A DNA stretch of 64,000 nucleotides. It comes from Brachionus rotundiformis (taxonomy: Eukaryota; Rotifera; Eurotatoria; Ploima; Brachionidae). The stretch is taken from the NCBI GenBank assembly GCA_016802295.1, contig JAESIW010000157.1, positions 615,951 through 679,950 of the forward strand, written 5' to 3'. Each line of letters starts with the position of its first letter. The first letter of the stretch is position 1. The notes below the pieces were generated by a model. That model made no database searches and was not told the origin of the DNA. It was given only the letters and a program-made list of their open reading frames with translations. A program made the translations under genes and the position numbers. Of the stretch, positions 44,684 through 58,086 are shown in pieces.

Positions 44684-45868
44684 TTGGATGAAAATTGTGA
44701 TTTTCAAGTAAAGAAAAATGGTAAAAAATAAAATTATTAAAAAAAGTATATTGAGTAATATTTTTAGTTGTCATGGTAACATACAAATCAAAAAAATAGT
44801 GAAAAATCGCCAAAATTTATCTAGCTTTATTTTTTCTTTTAAGGTCTTTTTAGGTAAAATTTTCGGTTATTTCTTAAAAATTTTTATAATCAGTATTCAT
44901 CAGCCTTATTTTTATTCTAATATTTGATTTAATATTTGAAAAATTCACAAACTTTTTTTCCAAAATGTCAGATAAAAAAACTTTTGCAATAATAAAATAG
45001 TTGATTATTAATTAATTTATATAAATTAAAATGAAATTTTTTAATTAAAAGAGCCAATGTTTTTCAGTAATTAATTGAAATTTAGTTCAATTAAATTTTA
45101 AAGATAATAATACTTTTTTATATACTTTTTATGAAATTTTATCTACAAATAATCTTAATTTAATTCAAATTTTTTATTTCTTTAATAAATAAAGCCAAGT
45201 CAAACTGCAAAAATATCACAAGAATTAATGGAAAAATTTTAATCTAAATAAATGAATGAACAAAAGCTTAAAAAATTAAAATTTTATTAATCAAAATTTT
45301 ACATAATAATTTTTATAAATATATTTAACCATTTTTCATTTGTTTTTATTTTCTAGTTGTAGAATATGTTGAACTTTCTAAAAAAAAATATTAAATTAAT
45401 TTTTGTTTTTAAATGCAACATTAAAAGTTAAATATTTATCGTGATAATAGTGCTACATATAAACATGATATATAATGCATTCCGTGTTTAAGTTATTTTA
45501 TGGTGACTTAGATTACAGCTTACAATTAAAAAGATAAAAACTATTTTAGACCAACATAACTTTTGGTATTATCAAAAAGCATTACATTAATTGCCAAAAT
45601 TTGATTAAAGATCACCAGCTGACTCGCTAACAAACTTGTCAGCTGGTTTTCTAAAATGCGTGTCGTCAAAATCGCTAATAATATCCCAGCATTGTCTAAA
45701 AAATTTACACAAGTTAAACACATAAAAATACAAAATAAAAAACATGCTGTATACATGCGAATTTGAAAAAAATGGTGAAATTTATAGTAGGTATAGTTTG
45801 AATATGTTTGGGAATATCTAAGTGGGCAGATTTTTGAGTAAATATTGTGTTTATAAGAAAATACCATT
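44684..45868. other. intergenic with a perfect short hairpin
   Basis: No gene is supported. A perfect ten-pair inverted repeat, ACCAGCTGAC at 45614-45623 and GTCAGCTGGT at 45638-45647 with a 14-base loop, sits in a slightly GC-richer patch (45610-45700). Confidence 0.45.
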
Positions 45869-48719
45869 TTATTTATTTTCAAAATCAGAAGGGTTCATTA
45901 TATCTCTGGATAAAAATAAGTTAAAAAAGCTTTTAAAGCGTAATTTATCATATGGCCAATTTTTCTAAAAGCAATTGATTTTTCTAAGCTTTTAATCATG
46001 CAAATTTTTATAATTTTTATTACTTTTTTTTAGAGTCTCATTATTTTATCCTTAAGCGAACTAAAAAAATTAAATTTATTAATTTAATATTTATCCATTC
46101 GTTTATGCAAAAACATGCAATTGCATATAATAATAAACAGCTAAACTGCTCATTCACTTAACTAAAGCTTACACCTAACCAGCTTACCATTATATCTTAA
46201 ACTTTAAATCTAATATTTTAAACTGATAAAAAAGAACATTTTCTGTAGAGTTGAAAACTCTTAACTGAAAATCGCTATTTATCAAAATTTAAATTATCAT
46301 TAATTTTTTTAAGATAAATTTTTATTTAAACTCAATATTAAATTACCTGTAATTGATTTCACCATCATTGTCCGGGTCCAACTCGTTGATTAATTGATCT
46401 ATTTCTTCTTGAGTAAATCTGACACCTAGCTCTAAGATTCCGACTTTAAACTCATCTCTTGTTACCGACATGCTACCATCTTTGTCGAATTTATTAAAAA
46501 AATCTATCAATTTTATATGGTGTTTTTCTATAAAATTTCTCAATTTTAGGATAGGATTTATCTTTATTTTTGGTTTAAGTTTGACTCCGTCACAGCCTGT
46601 CTTTATTTCAATATGAGGAAAAACTGTCTGGAAATTTTTAAACTCATCTTTAAAATACTTGTCCACAATTATTTCCTTAATTATAATTAAAATTATTTTA
46701 AAATTCCTATTTAGAAATATAATGGTTTTAATTACTGAAAAATCAATTAATTCAATTTTTGTATTTGGATTTTTTTGTAATGCTTTTATGATTGAAAAGC
46801 ATCCAGCCGACTCCATCGGATTTAAACCCATCTTGGAAAAAATCAATATAATTTTTTTTTAATAAACTCGAAAATTACCTTTAAAATCCTAAGAGTTTGA
46901 TTAACTATCAAACCTTTGGCAATATATACTGCACCTTCGGTTGCTATCCGATTGTTTCTTTAATTGTAAAAAATACAATATAATCAATTAAATAAAAAAA
47001 TTAAGCTTAAGATAAAAATTACGAAAGATTGAGTTCTTCTAAAGTTTCGTTTTCTTTCAATGACTTGAGTAAAGTCTTGCACCCATCTTGGGAAAAGCCA
47101 TTCCATCCAATATCGAATGATCTAATTATACTATTTGCCTTAAATATTTAATATAAATTAATAGTTGTGTAATTTGAAAATAAATTTAGATAACTTACAC
47201 CAAGGCCTTTGGCAATTGCCACCGCTCCTTTACGTCTAATATTATTCCAACTTAAATCAAGAGTTTTAATACTGATATTTTCAGCTATCGCTGGCCCTAA
47301 TATTTTCCCAGACTCTTCTCCAAAGTTATTATGACTCAGGTCCAAAAATTCTATTTTAATCGTGTTCTTTAAATTAATTATAACAAAAATAAAAATTAAT
47401 TTCTCAAAATTAAAATATATACTGAAATAATTTCAGCCCAAACTGCCGCAGTAGCATCATTAAACTTATTGCCCCTCATTGTCAAATGAGTAATTGAATT
47501 GTTTGCTTTAAGGACGTCTCTGAGAGCCTCACAGCCATGTGATGAAAAATTATTATCAGAAAGATTCTAAAAAAAAATTAATTATTTAAAAAAAAACTTA
47601 AATAACTTATATTACTAAATCAGTGATAAAGCAGTTCTCTTTGAGCATCTTAGAGATATACTGGGCTCCTTCAGGACCAAGCCAGTTATCGCTAAGGTCA
47701 AGCTTGGCAACTATTGAATTATTCTAGGAAAATATGTTATGTTTTTTTTCTAAATAAATTTTATTCATATACCATTAAAGCTGCTGAGACTGGTCGCATT
47801 CCAGGTGCTCCTAAGCCATGGTGTTTCATCGAGAGATTTTGATCATTCATGTGACGTAAAAAGTACGATGCCGGAATTGTTTTTTGCTTCCGACAATTAT
47901 CCAAGTAAATGGCTTTGCATGAAAAATCTTTGGATTTTTCTTCTTAAATAAATATTTATTTAAAAACAATTTTTATAAATAAATTAGCTGCCAAGTACTG
48001 CTGAGAATTTCTTTTATAAAAAAGTGACAAAAAATTTTAAAGGCTTGGAAACCTTTACCTAATGAACAAAAAGGTGTCTGGTTTTTGAAAAAAATGTGAA
48101 AAATTCAAAAATGAAAACCTTCATTTTTTGTAGCCTTGCTAGTATCTACACGACTAGTACTCATCTTAATCTCAAATGAGCTGTTAATTAACGCTGTATT
48201 GTATTTTAAATCAGTTTTTAAAATGCGTTCAGACTCTTCAAGGTGGTCTTTTTTTAGCAAGTAGCTTTTAGCCTCTTCAAGTAGGTCGATAGTGTCATCT
48301 GAACAAAATGATAAATTATCCAAATTTGTATCATCGACCAAGTTTTTTAGATCCTTAACTTGACGTCTCTCATCAGGATTGAAATCTTCATTTTCACTAT
48401 TGTCAAAAAATTCGTCTTGGAAGCTTTCATTTTGGAACATTTTTAATTCTTCGTCATCATTCAACAATTTGCTTTCAGCTTCCTGAGCTTCGAAATCATT
48501 GTGTTTATCGATTGAATTAGATTCGGGCATTTCGTCATCAAATGAGTCGCGCGTTGCCAATGGTTTTGCAACAGACATAGATCTAGTTTGCACATGTTTG
48601 CTAAATCTAAATGGTTCTCTGGATGTGGAGCTTGAACGAATTTTTATATCACTGCCTGAGTTCTTTGCTTTGGCATCCGCTTTGATGCTTGTTTTTCCTG
48701 GTGATTCTGTTTTAGGCAT
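45869..48719 (-). CDS. LRRC74: leucine-rich repeat protein of the LRRC74 family
   Basis: Ten exons on the minus strand: 48719-48119, 47942-47773, 47723-47616, 47566-47423, 47366-47199, 47138-47023, 46957-46879, 46831-46736, 46675-46347, 45905-45869, giving 615 residues. The N-terminal 200 residues are acidic and disordered. The LRRC74 hallmark then appears (IPASYFLRHM, LSMKHHGLGAPGMRPVSAAL), followed by ribonuclease-inhibitor-type LRRs (KLDLSDNWLGPEGAQYI, LTMRGNKFND, FLDLSHNNFGEESG, TLDLSWNNIRRKGAVAI, SFDIGWNGFSQDG). The C-terminal half of exon 9 has an EF-hand pair, FFNKFDKDGSMSVTRDEF and LDPDNDGEINYRD; both loops keep the Asp/Gly/Glu ligands, so Ca2+ binding is likely. In human LRRC74A this part is degenerate. 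The last exon is only 12 codons, after a 441-bp intron. The cellular role of LRRC74 is not established; LRR scaffolds with EF-hands are common in cilia and sperm. Confidence 0.88.
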
Positions 48720-49112
48720 TTTTTGCTATTAACATTTAAAGCTGAAATTTACGAAATCAATAATGAGTCCAGATACCAACCAAAGTTGTTAAATCATTAA
48801 TTATTAAAGAAAAAGACGAAATAAAAATAAAGCTTTTTTATTAATTATCCCCTCTAGATCGGGTTAAAATTTTAAACAAAACACTTAGAATTTATCTGAC
48901 AATTCTTTAGAATTTAACAAGGATTTAAATTTTCTAAAAAATTTAAATTGAATCGTTTAAATCCCCTTAAAGTCTCATAAAATTTAGAGTGTGAGTTTTT
49001 TTTTGAATTAAGTAAACATATAAAAAGTAATTTTTGACGAAAAATAAATCTCAAACTAATAAACATAATGGTTATTAACTCGAATTAGCAGCACTTGGAA
49101 AAAAGTTTAATT
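48720..49112. other. short intergenic region upstream of LRRC74
   Basis: About 390 AT-rich bases. A good 3' splice site (TTTCAG on the minus strand, near 48764) lies just before the LRRC74 start. It could be a 5' UTR intron acceptor or a trans-splice site; this is inference. Confidence 0.35.
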
Positions 49113-50243
49113 TCAGTTTGGTAAAATAGTTTTTTTGTTTAAAGAACCCTTAGATATTTTTTTAAATAAAAACACAATTAAACATTTAGCTTTGACAACA
49201 GAAAAAAATTTGAACATTTTTTTTATTTTTTATATTTAAAGAATTTTTTATACCTTCTTCTTCGATGTCTGTGTTCCATTTATCGTCGTCCAAAAAGTCA
49301 AGATCAAAATCCGAGCCTGATTGAAACTTTTTAACTAATTTTTTTTCCTCTTGATTTTGTTCTTCGATTTGTTTATCTTCTAAATCATTCTCAACTTGGA
49401 CTTCACAAGAGTCTTCGGTAGATCTTTTGTCAAATTCGGGATCTATAACAAATGATAAGCTTTTTTCTGAATTTTTGTGCAATTTTTCATCATCAACAGT
49501 TGCCGGCCGAGACGAATTCTTTAAAATGCGTGGTAATACCTTTAAGTTTAAATTTTAAAAATAAGATGATTGTACTGTTTATTTTTGGTAAAAAATATGT
49601 TTAATTTTATAATTTTTTATGATTCCAATTTAAATTCTAAAAAAGAGTATATTAATCATCTATTTAGCTAAAATTGCAGAAATTGATGAGTATGAAATTC
49701 TGGTTGAAAATTGTTTTTGGATAGGTTGTTAAAATAATTTTTTAAATTTAATTAGTTTTTGTATTTGATGGCTTCACTAAACAAAATGAATCCGTAAAAC
49801 AAAATGGTTTCTCTTTACAGGTAAATAAATTGAATTAATCATTCAACTATCACCCATTAAATTAATTAATTAATATATTAGTTAATTTTTTTTTTAATAA
49901 AATGTACCAAAATTTCTACTAAAATTACGTAAAAACGAACCTATTATTATGTCCCATAGATTTAAAAAATAATTAATTAAAATAAAAAATATAATTTTTT
50001 AGCTTATTGAATAAGATTGTTAAAATCGTCTAAATATAAGACCTCTCAGAACTGTTCGAATAAAAAACAAGTCTATATTTTTATTTTAAAGAACTAAATA
50101 ATTTATTTTCAAAATATATTTTTAAAAATTTTAATTTAAGATAAATTTTTGCTTACTCTTTTTTGTTCAACAGTTGTTGGCCTAAAACGATAATGGTTGT
50201 TGAAAAGATTGCTTTGAGCTTTTGAAATCGACGAAGCAGCCAT
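49113..50243 (-). CDS. acidic protein of unknown function, or alternative LRRC74 N-terminus
   Basis: Exons 50243-50157 and 49539-49254 join in phase 0 and are well supported: an ATG, a GTAAGC donor, and coding text continuing through both (HYRFRPTTVEQKR then VLPRILKNSSRPATVDDE). The third exon is uncertain. A candidate at 49189-49113 would add about 25 residues and stop. Alternatively the phase-1 donor after EEE at 49254 fits the phase-1 acceptor of LRRC74 exon 2 (47942), which would make these two exons an alternative N-terminus of LRRC74. The protein is hydrophilic and acidic, with the conserved-looking run DFDLDFLDDDKWNTDIEEE. There is no membrane segment. I do not recognise a family. Confidence 0.55.
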
Positions 50244-52337
50244 TTGATTTTTAAACAATCGATATCAATCGATTTGGTTAAAATGTATATTGAATTTTTA
50301 AAAACTTTTGCTCAAAGAGTCTCACTGTTTGGTTTGCTTGGATACTTGATATAACTTATAAGTATTCCAATTTAGCACACTTTGAACGAATATGCTTCGA
50401 CAAACGTAAATAGGAAACAATATTTTTTTATATTCAGTCTACTAGGTTTAAAAAAACAATTGTTAAAGTCTTTAAAATTAATGACTAAAATTAATATTAA
50501 AAATAAATACACACGAGATTTGAATTTTGTTAGTTACATGGAAATAAAAACAATATCTTGATTTAAGACTTAGACTTGAAGCTTTCTAAAATTCGACCCG
50601 CTTGATATTTACTATTTCCAGCTTTGCTTTCAAGATTCCAATTAGACCTAACTTATTTAGTCTAAGCAGTTATTCTCTTATTTTTAGAAGAAAAACCATT
50701 AAAAAATTATTATTTTTTTAAGCTTAAATATTTTGAAAAAGAGTCAATGTTTCATGTTTTTTTCAAATTTTTAATTGAACCAAAGAAACCTGTTTGACTA
50801 ACTGTTTGTTCAATTTAATTTCAAATATTTACAATTAATGTTTGTAGAGTAAAGATCCTGAAAATAATAGAAATTTATTGGACTTGAATTTAATTTATTC
50901 ATATATGAAAAACAAAGCCTTGGTTACCATAGTTAAATAATAATGAAAGATAATTCGTTGTTTTAGAAAACTTTTTTTGTTTTTTTGAATTTTATTTCAT
51001 CAATCTGAATAAAATTAATTTAAATTAAAACCTTCGAGGGATATAAACTTAAGAAAAATTTTAAGTTTGAGTATGTAAATTTCAATTAATTGTTGAAGGT
51101 TTAATTTAGACTAATGGGGCGGAAATTATAGAGTATAGAGAATTTGATTGATTTTTATTTCTTAATACCTAACTAAATTTAATAAATATTTTGAAACTAG
51201 ATTTTTAAAAGCTTCATGAATATCTTTTAAGTTTTGAATTTTTGTTTAGTAAAATTTCAAAGAATTCCGAAGCAACCAAAGTCAAATATAATCAATTATT
51301 GTTTGACCATATTCAGATTTTAATTAATTTTGTTGATATCGGTTCATAAATTTGTTTTTTTATTAAAATCCCTTAGTTTAATTAAGCAACTAGAGTTAAA
51401 AATCAACAATTGTTATAAAATAAAAAACAAAGCCAGATGGTTTGAGGCGTCTTTAAAAAAAGCTAGATTACCATTCATTTTTTATTATTCATAAAAAATA
51501 ATAAAATCTTTTCAATTTTATTTCTTACTAATAGTATAATCATTCTTTATAATGGTGCATATTGTATTTCAAATAGAAAATTAACTATTTATAAATATGA
51601 TTAATTTTAAAACACTTAATTTCAAACTTATCTAATATAAGCATTTTATTATCTCTAAAAAAATTTTTTTCTCAAAAAACTTTGGCGAATCTTAGTAACT
51701 TGACTTTTTTAAGATGAATAAAAATTACTTGAAATTTTGGATTCAAATTAAAACAAATTAAAACACGAAGATTCATGGAAAATTTTTTTTTATTTTTACC
51801 TAAATAATCTGATTAATTTTATTAAAATATTTTTGAATAAAACATCGAAAAAGTGTGTTTTTTTCAGTAATCTTTTATTCTTAATTAAATTTTTGCGCAA
51901 TTTAATATTAATTTAATAAAAAAAATTTAATATTACCACTTTTTGACTTTTATTTTCTAAGGTATCATATATAGCATTTGTACCTAAAAATAAACAAAGT
52001 GATTATAATAATTAGACTCTCAAATGTTAATAATTTGATTTATAAATCTTTATTTCAAAATTATTGTAATTTTAAAAACTATAAAATAAAAAAAACTAAT
52101 AAGATATATAGACTTAAACACTAATGATAAAATGCAATTATCAGATATTGGCACAGACTTAAAAAAAATGATAACCGAGCTATCAACATTAAATTCATTT
52201 CTAAACCATTTTATTCAAAAAGTGAAATATAAACGAATCGGATTTTATAAATATATATGAAAAAAAAAAAAAACTGCCACAAATATTTTTAATTTTTTTT
52301 TTAAATTAATTTAAATCTTTTTTTTTTGAGTTGTATC
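50244..52337. other. intergenic, no gene seen
   Basis: About 2.1 kb of AT-rich sequence upstream of the acidic-protein gene and downstream of FMR1. It includes an oligo-A run at 52260-52273 near the FMR1 3' end. No other element recognised. Confidence 0.55.
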
Positions 52338-54297
52338 TTATGGATTAGATATTTCATGTGTCATTGAGTTACTTTTACTAACATATCCATTTTGTTTTCC
52401 ATTTGGCAATCGTCTATTGTTCGGATACCGTTGACCCTTTGGTGCCGACGAACGCTGATCATTATTTGCTGAATTTTTGTTTATGTTTATATTTTCATTT
52501 GATGACGAATTGTCATTGTTATGCGCAGTACCATTTTCTTGACGCCTGTATCTGTTATTCGAGTATCTTTTTTCATTATTCTCTTCATTAAAATCATTTT
52601 TTCTATATCTTTGATATCTATTTTTGTTCTGTCTATAGTCACTTTGGTGTCCATTGGCATTGTCCTCGTTTGATTTGTGGTCGTTTTCGGAAAAGTTGGA
52701 CTCGAAGTCGGCCTCGTTGCCAACATCGCCACCAGTCTCGCTTAGCGTTCCCTGATTGGGTCTGCGTCTGAACCTTGGATTTTGGTTTATATTCCCATTA
52801 CCGCGTCTATATCTGTTATTGTTTCTATTTTGGTAATTTTTATCTTCAAATCTGGCCTCTGAACCGCCTCGAAAGGACTGACCACCATTTGGTAAATTTT
52901 GACTGCCCCTGTAATAATTACTCGTAGTGTTCATGAGACTTTTTAGCTGTTCGTCCATTTGAATTTTTTCCTTTCTTAATTCGTCCAATTCGCGCAACTT
53001 GTCCAATTGATATTCTACTAAAAACTTGGCATTGTTGATATTTTCCACAGTTCCGACAAACACAAACGGAACTTGATGGCTAACATCTCGCGGCGTAGTT
53101 GTCTCAGTGTCTCCCTCTATTTTAACTCGAACTACACCGGATTTATCTACTATTTCTTGAATATTGGCTCCATTTTTACCAATCATTTTACCAATGTACT
53201 CTCTTGGTACGAGACTAGTGTCCTCGCCGTATTCGAGCATAGCGCGAGCCTGTCGAACTGCCTGCTCGGTATCACCGCATATCTTAAATTTAGATGTATT
53301 CTCGTCTATTTCTATAGAAGTGACACCGCGAATTTTGCGTGCCTCTTGGATATTTGAACCATGTGAGCCAATAGCTAGACCCATCAACTCCTTGGCAACG
53401 CAAAATTCCTCACTGTATTTGGCATTTAGTTGTTGTTGGCGATTTCTCTCTATCTGTTGGGCTATTTCATGGGTTCTTTTCAGCAGCATTGCTTTTTGCC
53501 TCAAAGCCTTGAAGTGTATTTCACTCAAAATGACTGCTCTTTTTATACCACTCTCTTGGTCACACTAATAAGATTAAATTAAGTTCATTAAGCCAAGGAA
53601 TAAAATTAAAGGAGCCTTTTAAGACTTACAATCACTGATAAGCTGTGATTTTCGGGATCATAATGTACGCTCAGAGCGTTGCAGGCCTTGCGGAAATCTT
53701 TGCTCGGATCTTCAGACTTGTATCTAAAAATGAAAAATTCTTATTTCAAATTTTCATTATTTTGGTGGTATGTACAGTTCTTGCAAGTCTTCTGGTACTT
53801 TAAATTCGGTCTTATGGAGAAAGCTTGCATCCAAAGGTCCGCTAAAAATTTGAATTTAAATCCAAATTTTATTTTTTTCCAAATTGCTTCTTACTTTCTA
53901 TTTGGTGTTCGAATTTTGTCGGAGGAAAAAATTTCTGTTTTACTGGCATCTTTGAACTCGACAACAAAGAACTCACCCTTGGTCATTTTGACTGTAGCTG
54001 GACACCAATAGGCAGGCTCATTTTCAGCTTTGCTCTCGATTAAAACTTCGCACTCTTCGCCAGGCTTCAAGCCACCTTCCGATTTTGTCCAAGATGGCAA
54101 ACGAGCATCAGAATATATGTATTTAACCATCTCTTGGCTATAAAACTTAATTGTTTCTGAATGTGTTTTTAATCACAAAATTTTTGTTACCTATTGGCAG
54201 TCGGCTTCACCAAGACACCATCTTTATCCAAATCAATCAGTAAAACTTTACTCCAATTGCCTTTTGGATTCAACACCTCAATGTAATAGTCTTCCAT
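52338..54297 (-). CDS. FMR1: fragile X mental retardation protein family (FMR1/FXR)
   Basis: Five exons on the minus strand: 54297-54191, 54137-53895, 53841-53776, 53723-53630, 53564-52338, giving 578 residues. Two N-terminal Agenet/Tudor domains come first ([37 protein letters not shown]). A KH0-like part follows ([20 protein letters not shown]), then KH1 ([20 protein letters not shown]) and KH2 ([20 protein letters not shown]). KH2 keeps the Ile equivalent to human I304. VVRVKIEGD and VPFVFVGT blocks are near-identical to human. FMRP-family proteins bind polysome-associated mRNA and repress translation. The C-terminal 180 residues are disordered, Asn/Gln/Arg-rich, with repeated YRR/NRYRR clusters where vertebrates have an RGG box. 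Invertebrates usually have a single gene for this family, and only one lies in this window. Which of FMR1, FXR1 and FXR2 it equals cannot be said. Confidence 0.95.
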
Positions 54298-57200
54298 TTT
54301 TGCAAAGTTTAAAATTATCTAAATAACAATTCAAATAAATTATTCATTGATATAAAGAAAAAATTGGTATTTTATCTGAATATTGTAAAATGAGTAATAT
54401 GGATTTATTATAAGCGGCCAAAGCTAATTCAAACCATACTTTGTAATCAAAAGTATTCTAAGTAGAACATAAAAAACCTATTAAAAATACCACTAGACTA
54501 AGAAAGCATAATCATTTGTTCGATAAATCTGTTCAGATATTGATAATTTATTTTACTCAGGGAGAACTATTTCAAAATAGAAAATTAATTTTGCATATTT
54601 TAATAGTGAAATCGAATTATTGCAAATATTTTACTTTAGTGAGCTGAATTTCAACACTCAAGTAGAAAAAAATAGAAAAAAAAAGAACAAAAAATCAAAT
54701 TATGCCTATGACCTAGGTAATTTGAAAAAAGTTAAAACCGAATTAGATGGTATTTGCTTCCAATAGCCGCCAACTGCTTGAATTCAATTGCAAAACGATC
54801 TCAATATTTTTCTAGAAGACTCGATCATTTGCATTCTACAGGTTGCCATGAAAACCATCACGTGCTTATTTAAAATACTTGTCGTCAAGAAATGGTTCCT
54901 TAATTACTCACGATCTTTAGCTAATAAACATACATTAATTTAACAAAAATTAAAAATGGATACTATTAGAATCATATTTCAGCATGTATAAAACTAGTTG
55001 ATTTTGAAATTTTATTATTTTTAAAAATTATATAACTTATTTTGCAATAATTGAACACAATGCAGCCACACGGTATTCTAAATGGAATTACAACAAAAAA
55101 GCCTGCATTTTGTTCTATTAGATTAACATATCAAGCCTAGTGTGTGTATATCAGCTTTGTTATGTTTGATCTAAGCTAAATTAAAGTTTAATTTTCTTAA
55201 CTATATTGCCAATAGAAGCATTTTTGTCTCAATTAAACTAAAGTGGTAGCAAACTTCGATACCAAAGTGGGTCCAAATCAAATAAATATTTGATGAAATA
55301 GCAAATTTAAATATCGATCCATAAGTGTTAATATTTAAGTATAATAATTTAATATCTAATTTTTTTATTTAATAAAGCGTGTTTTTTATCCAATTTATAT
55401 TTTAATTTATACTAAATAAACTTCCTTTTACTTTCCGCCCGCAGCTTTACTAAAATGATAACACTTGATTGATTAAAGCATAAAATATCAAATCTCAGTG
55501 CACTTTAACAAAAATAAAATACCAACAAACAAAACTTAAAATTAAAAAATTACTTATTTATTTAATATAAAAATACTTCAATTAAAAGAGTTCTTTTCTA
55601 TCACGTGAATATTTGATAATACGGTAAAAAGATAGTACTGAAACTAATTTTCAAAGCTATGATAATGAATAAAATAAAAACTATTAAAGTTTAAACTAGA
55701 ATTATTCATGCCAGATGAATTATCTATTGTCGGATTGCTTTTTTTTGCTATAAATTTAAAATAAACATTTAAATAAATATATAAGTTAATTTTTTTGATA
55801 TTTAGAACAAAATCAAAAGTTTTAAAATTAAGTTTTTATTGTAAAGGCGGATACTTTTATGTTCGGCAAGGTTTTTGCTTTTAATAAATGAGTTAAGTTA
55901 ATATTTTTATTAATTGCTGTATCTTAAATAAAATGTATTACATTTTTTGGTATATTAATCTAAAAAACTTCAATCACATTCGTTTTAAATTTAGCATTAA
56001 AATTTACTTTAATTAAATAATACTTAATGTTTAAATTTGACCTTTTATGATTTGATTGATAAAATAATCGAATTAAGTAAAAATAAGAAAAAAATAATTG
56101 ACTCATTAACTTAATACCAATTTGGTATCTTAGCTCAATTTAGCGATCATTAAAATTTAATTTTAAAGAAATAAATAAATAAAATTGGTCTCAATAATAT
56201 TTTTAAGTTCAATATTTTTAAATGAATTATTAAAAAAAATTTTGACTGATGATAATTTTCTCATTCATTTACATCACGTAGCTTAAATTTAATCATGTTA
56301 TCATGAGTAAAACAAAATATTCATTATATCGTTCTTATACAATCAAATGTAATAAGTAAAAATAATTTAAAAGATAAATATCATATTTATTTGTAGGTTT
56401 AGTTTGTTTTAGGGACATAAGGCACTTGCAAATGAGTAAATCATATTTAAAAGTCATATCTATCCATAGCTACCTTATCAGATATAGAAAAAAGCTCAAA
56501 AACTTCTAGAGCCGATTAGCAAATAAATCAGATCTTAAGCTGATATTCTATTCAATTAACTATCAAAAGAATGTTTAAATTTTAGCTAAAAAAGCAATAA
56601 ATAATATCAGATTTAATATAGTTCTAAAATTTTTACCATTTAAAGTAAATTTTTAAACAGTATATAATATTGATCCTTAAGGTTAAAGCTTAAAATATAA
56701 ATTTCCAATCATAATTACTTTTCATCTCATTAAGGATAAATTAGAGAATAAATGAATTAAAAAATTAATTTTTAATAGATAATAGATATTTTAAAAATAT
56801 AAATTAGGCTTAAAATTGTTAAAATATTTTTACACTTTGATACTATTTGGAATATCAATTCGTTTTGAAAATATCGGAATAGTTCGATTTTCTCTTTTTG
56901 ATTAATTAGAATCATATTAGACTAGACGTATCTTGGCTTACTTGACTGCTGATATCACCGTCCATATTTCGGTGGAGAATTCCGAATATTTTAATGCATC
57001 AATATGGTTCATATTCATGAATATAAAATAATCTGTATTCTCTAAGGCTTTATACCTGATTATTTTCGACCAAAATATAATAACTTATCGAATAAATAAG
57101 ATAAAATCCAATCATTGATAAATGAATCAAATTTTGGCTAATATAATCAATAACAAGAACGTTTCGCTAGTGGTCAGTAAATAGACTTATAGACAGTGTT

Positions 57201-58086
57201 TTTACTATAAATTATTTTTCTTTTCAAAATTTAAGCCTTAAAAATACTCGAAGGTTTTTTGGTAAATTCAGCACTCAGCAAACTTAAATAATTAATTTTT
57301 GAATCAATCAGGTACTTTTTTAATCATAAGGACAAATTTTTCGATCAAAAAATAAATAATTTTAGTAAAATTATTCAATTATTTTACATTTTAGTAATCA
57401 GATGGAAAAAACTAATTTAGATTTTCGAGACGAACAGAACAATTTAAACCAAATGTCAAACATTTTTATAAAAATAATTGAATTTAACTGCATTTTTTTT
57501 AAAAATTGTAAGCTTGGTTATTAATAAGCTTTTAATCTTGTTTTAATTTTTGTTAAGAATTTCTCAAAGTAAAGTAGGATACTAAAAATAAAATTAGATA
57601 TTTTTATTTATTTAGAGCTAAATTTTATCATCTTCAAGTAATAAAAATAGTTTTAGTTAAACTCATTAATTAATTTTACTTAAAAGGAAATCTTAATCGA
57701 AAAAATAAGTTTAAAGTTGAACATAAGTTTATTTAAAAGCAAAAAATAATTTTTGTATTATTGATTCTCCATAATTTTGCAAATCTATAATAAAAAGAAC
57801 ATAAAAAATTTCTTAAAAAAATATTTCTCAAGCTATATTCCTAAATTCTTATCAGATGAAGAATACTTTTTTATTTAATCTCACATATATTATTAAATTT
57901 TGACATATAAATAATTATAGATAATTATAGGGAATTAATTGAAATCTAATAGATAATAAATATCAACTTGCCTACATGTCTTTGTTTAAGATAAGTTTGT
58001 TGCCATGGTAATTAATAATATTACCTAATTTACTAGTTTTATTGAAATTTTTACAGTGTGTCTTTATTTACAAATTGCTGATTATA
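54298..58086. other. 3.8-kb intergenic region, no gene seen
   Basis: AT-rich sequence between the divergent FMR1 and coiled-coil paralog 2 genes. The longest GC-containing patch (about 54740-54870) has no ORF. A small hairpin (CACCG/CGGTG) lies at 56957-56975. Nothing else recognised. Confidence 0.55.

Noticed and set aside
45541..45882. 113-residue minus-strand ORF
   Set aside because: It overlaps the last LRRC74 exon in another frame, has no domain-like pattern, and is rich in AT-driven residues. The spliced LRRC74 exon explains the conserved part.
52403..53568. Plus-strand ORFs over FMR1
   Set aside because: Shadows of the FMR1 coding strand; the KH-domain frame on the minus strand is decisive.
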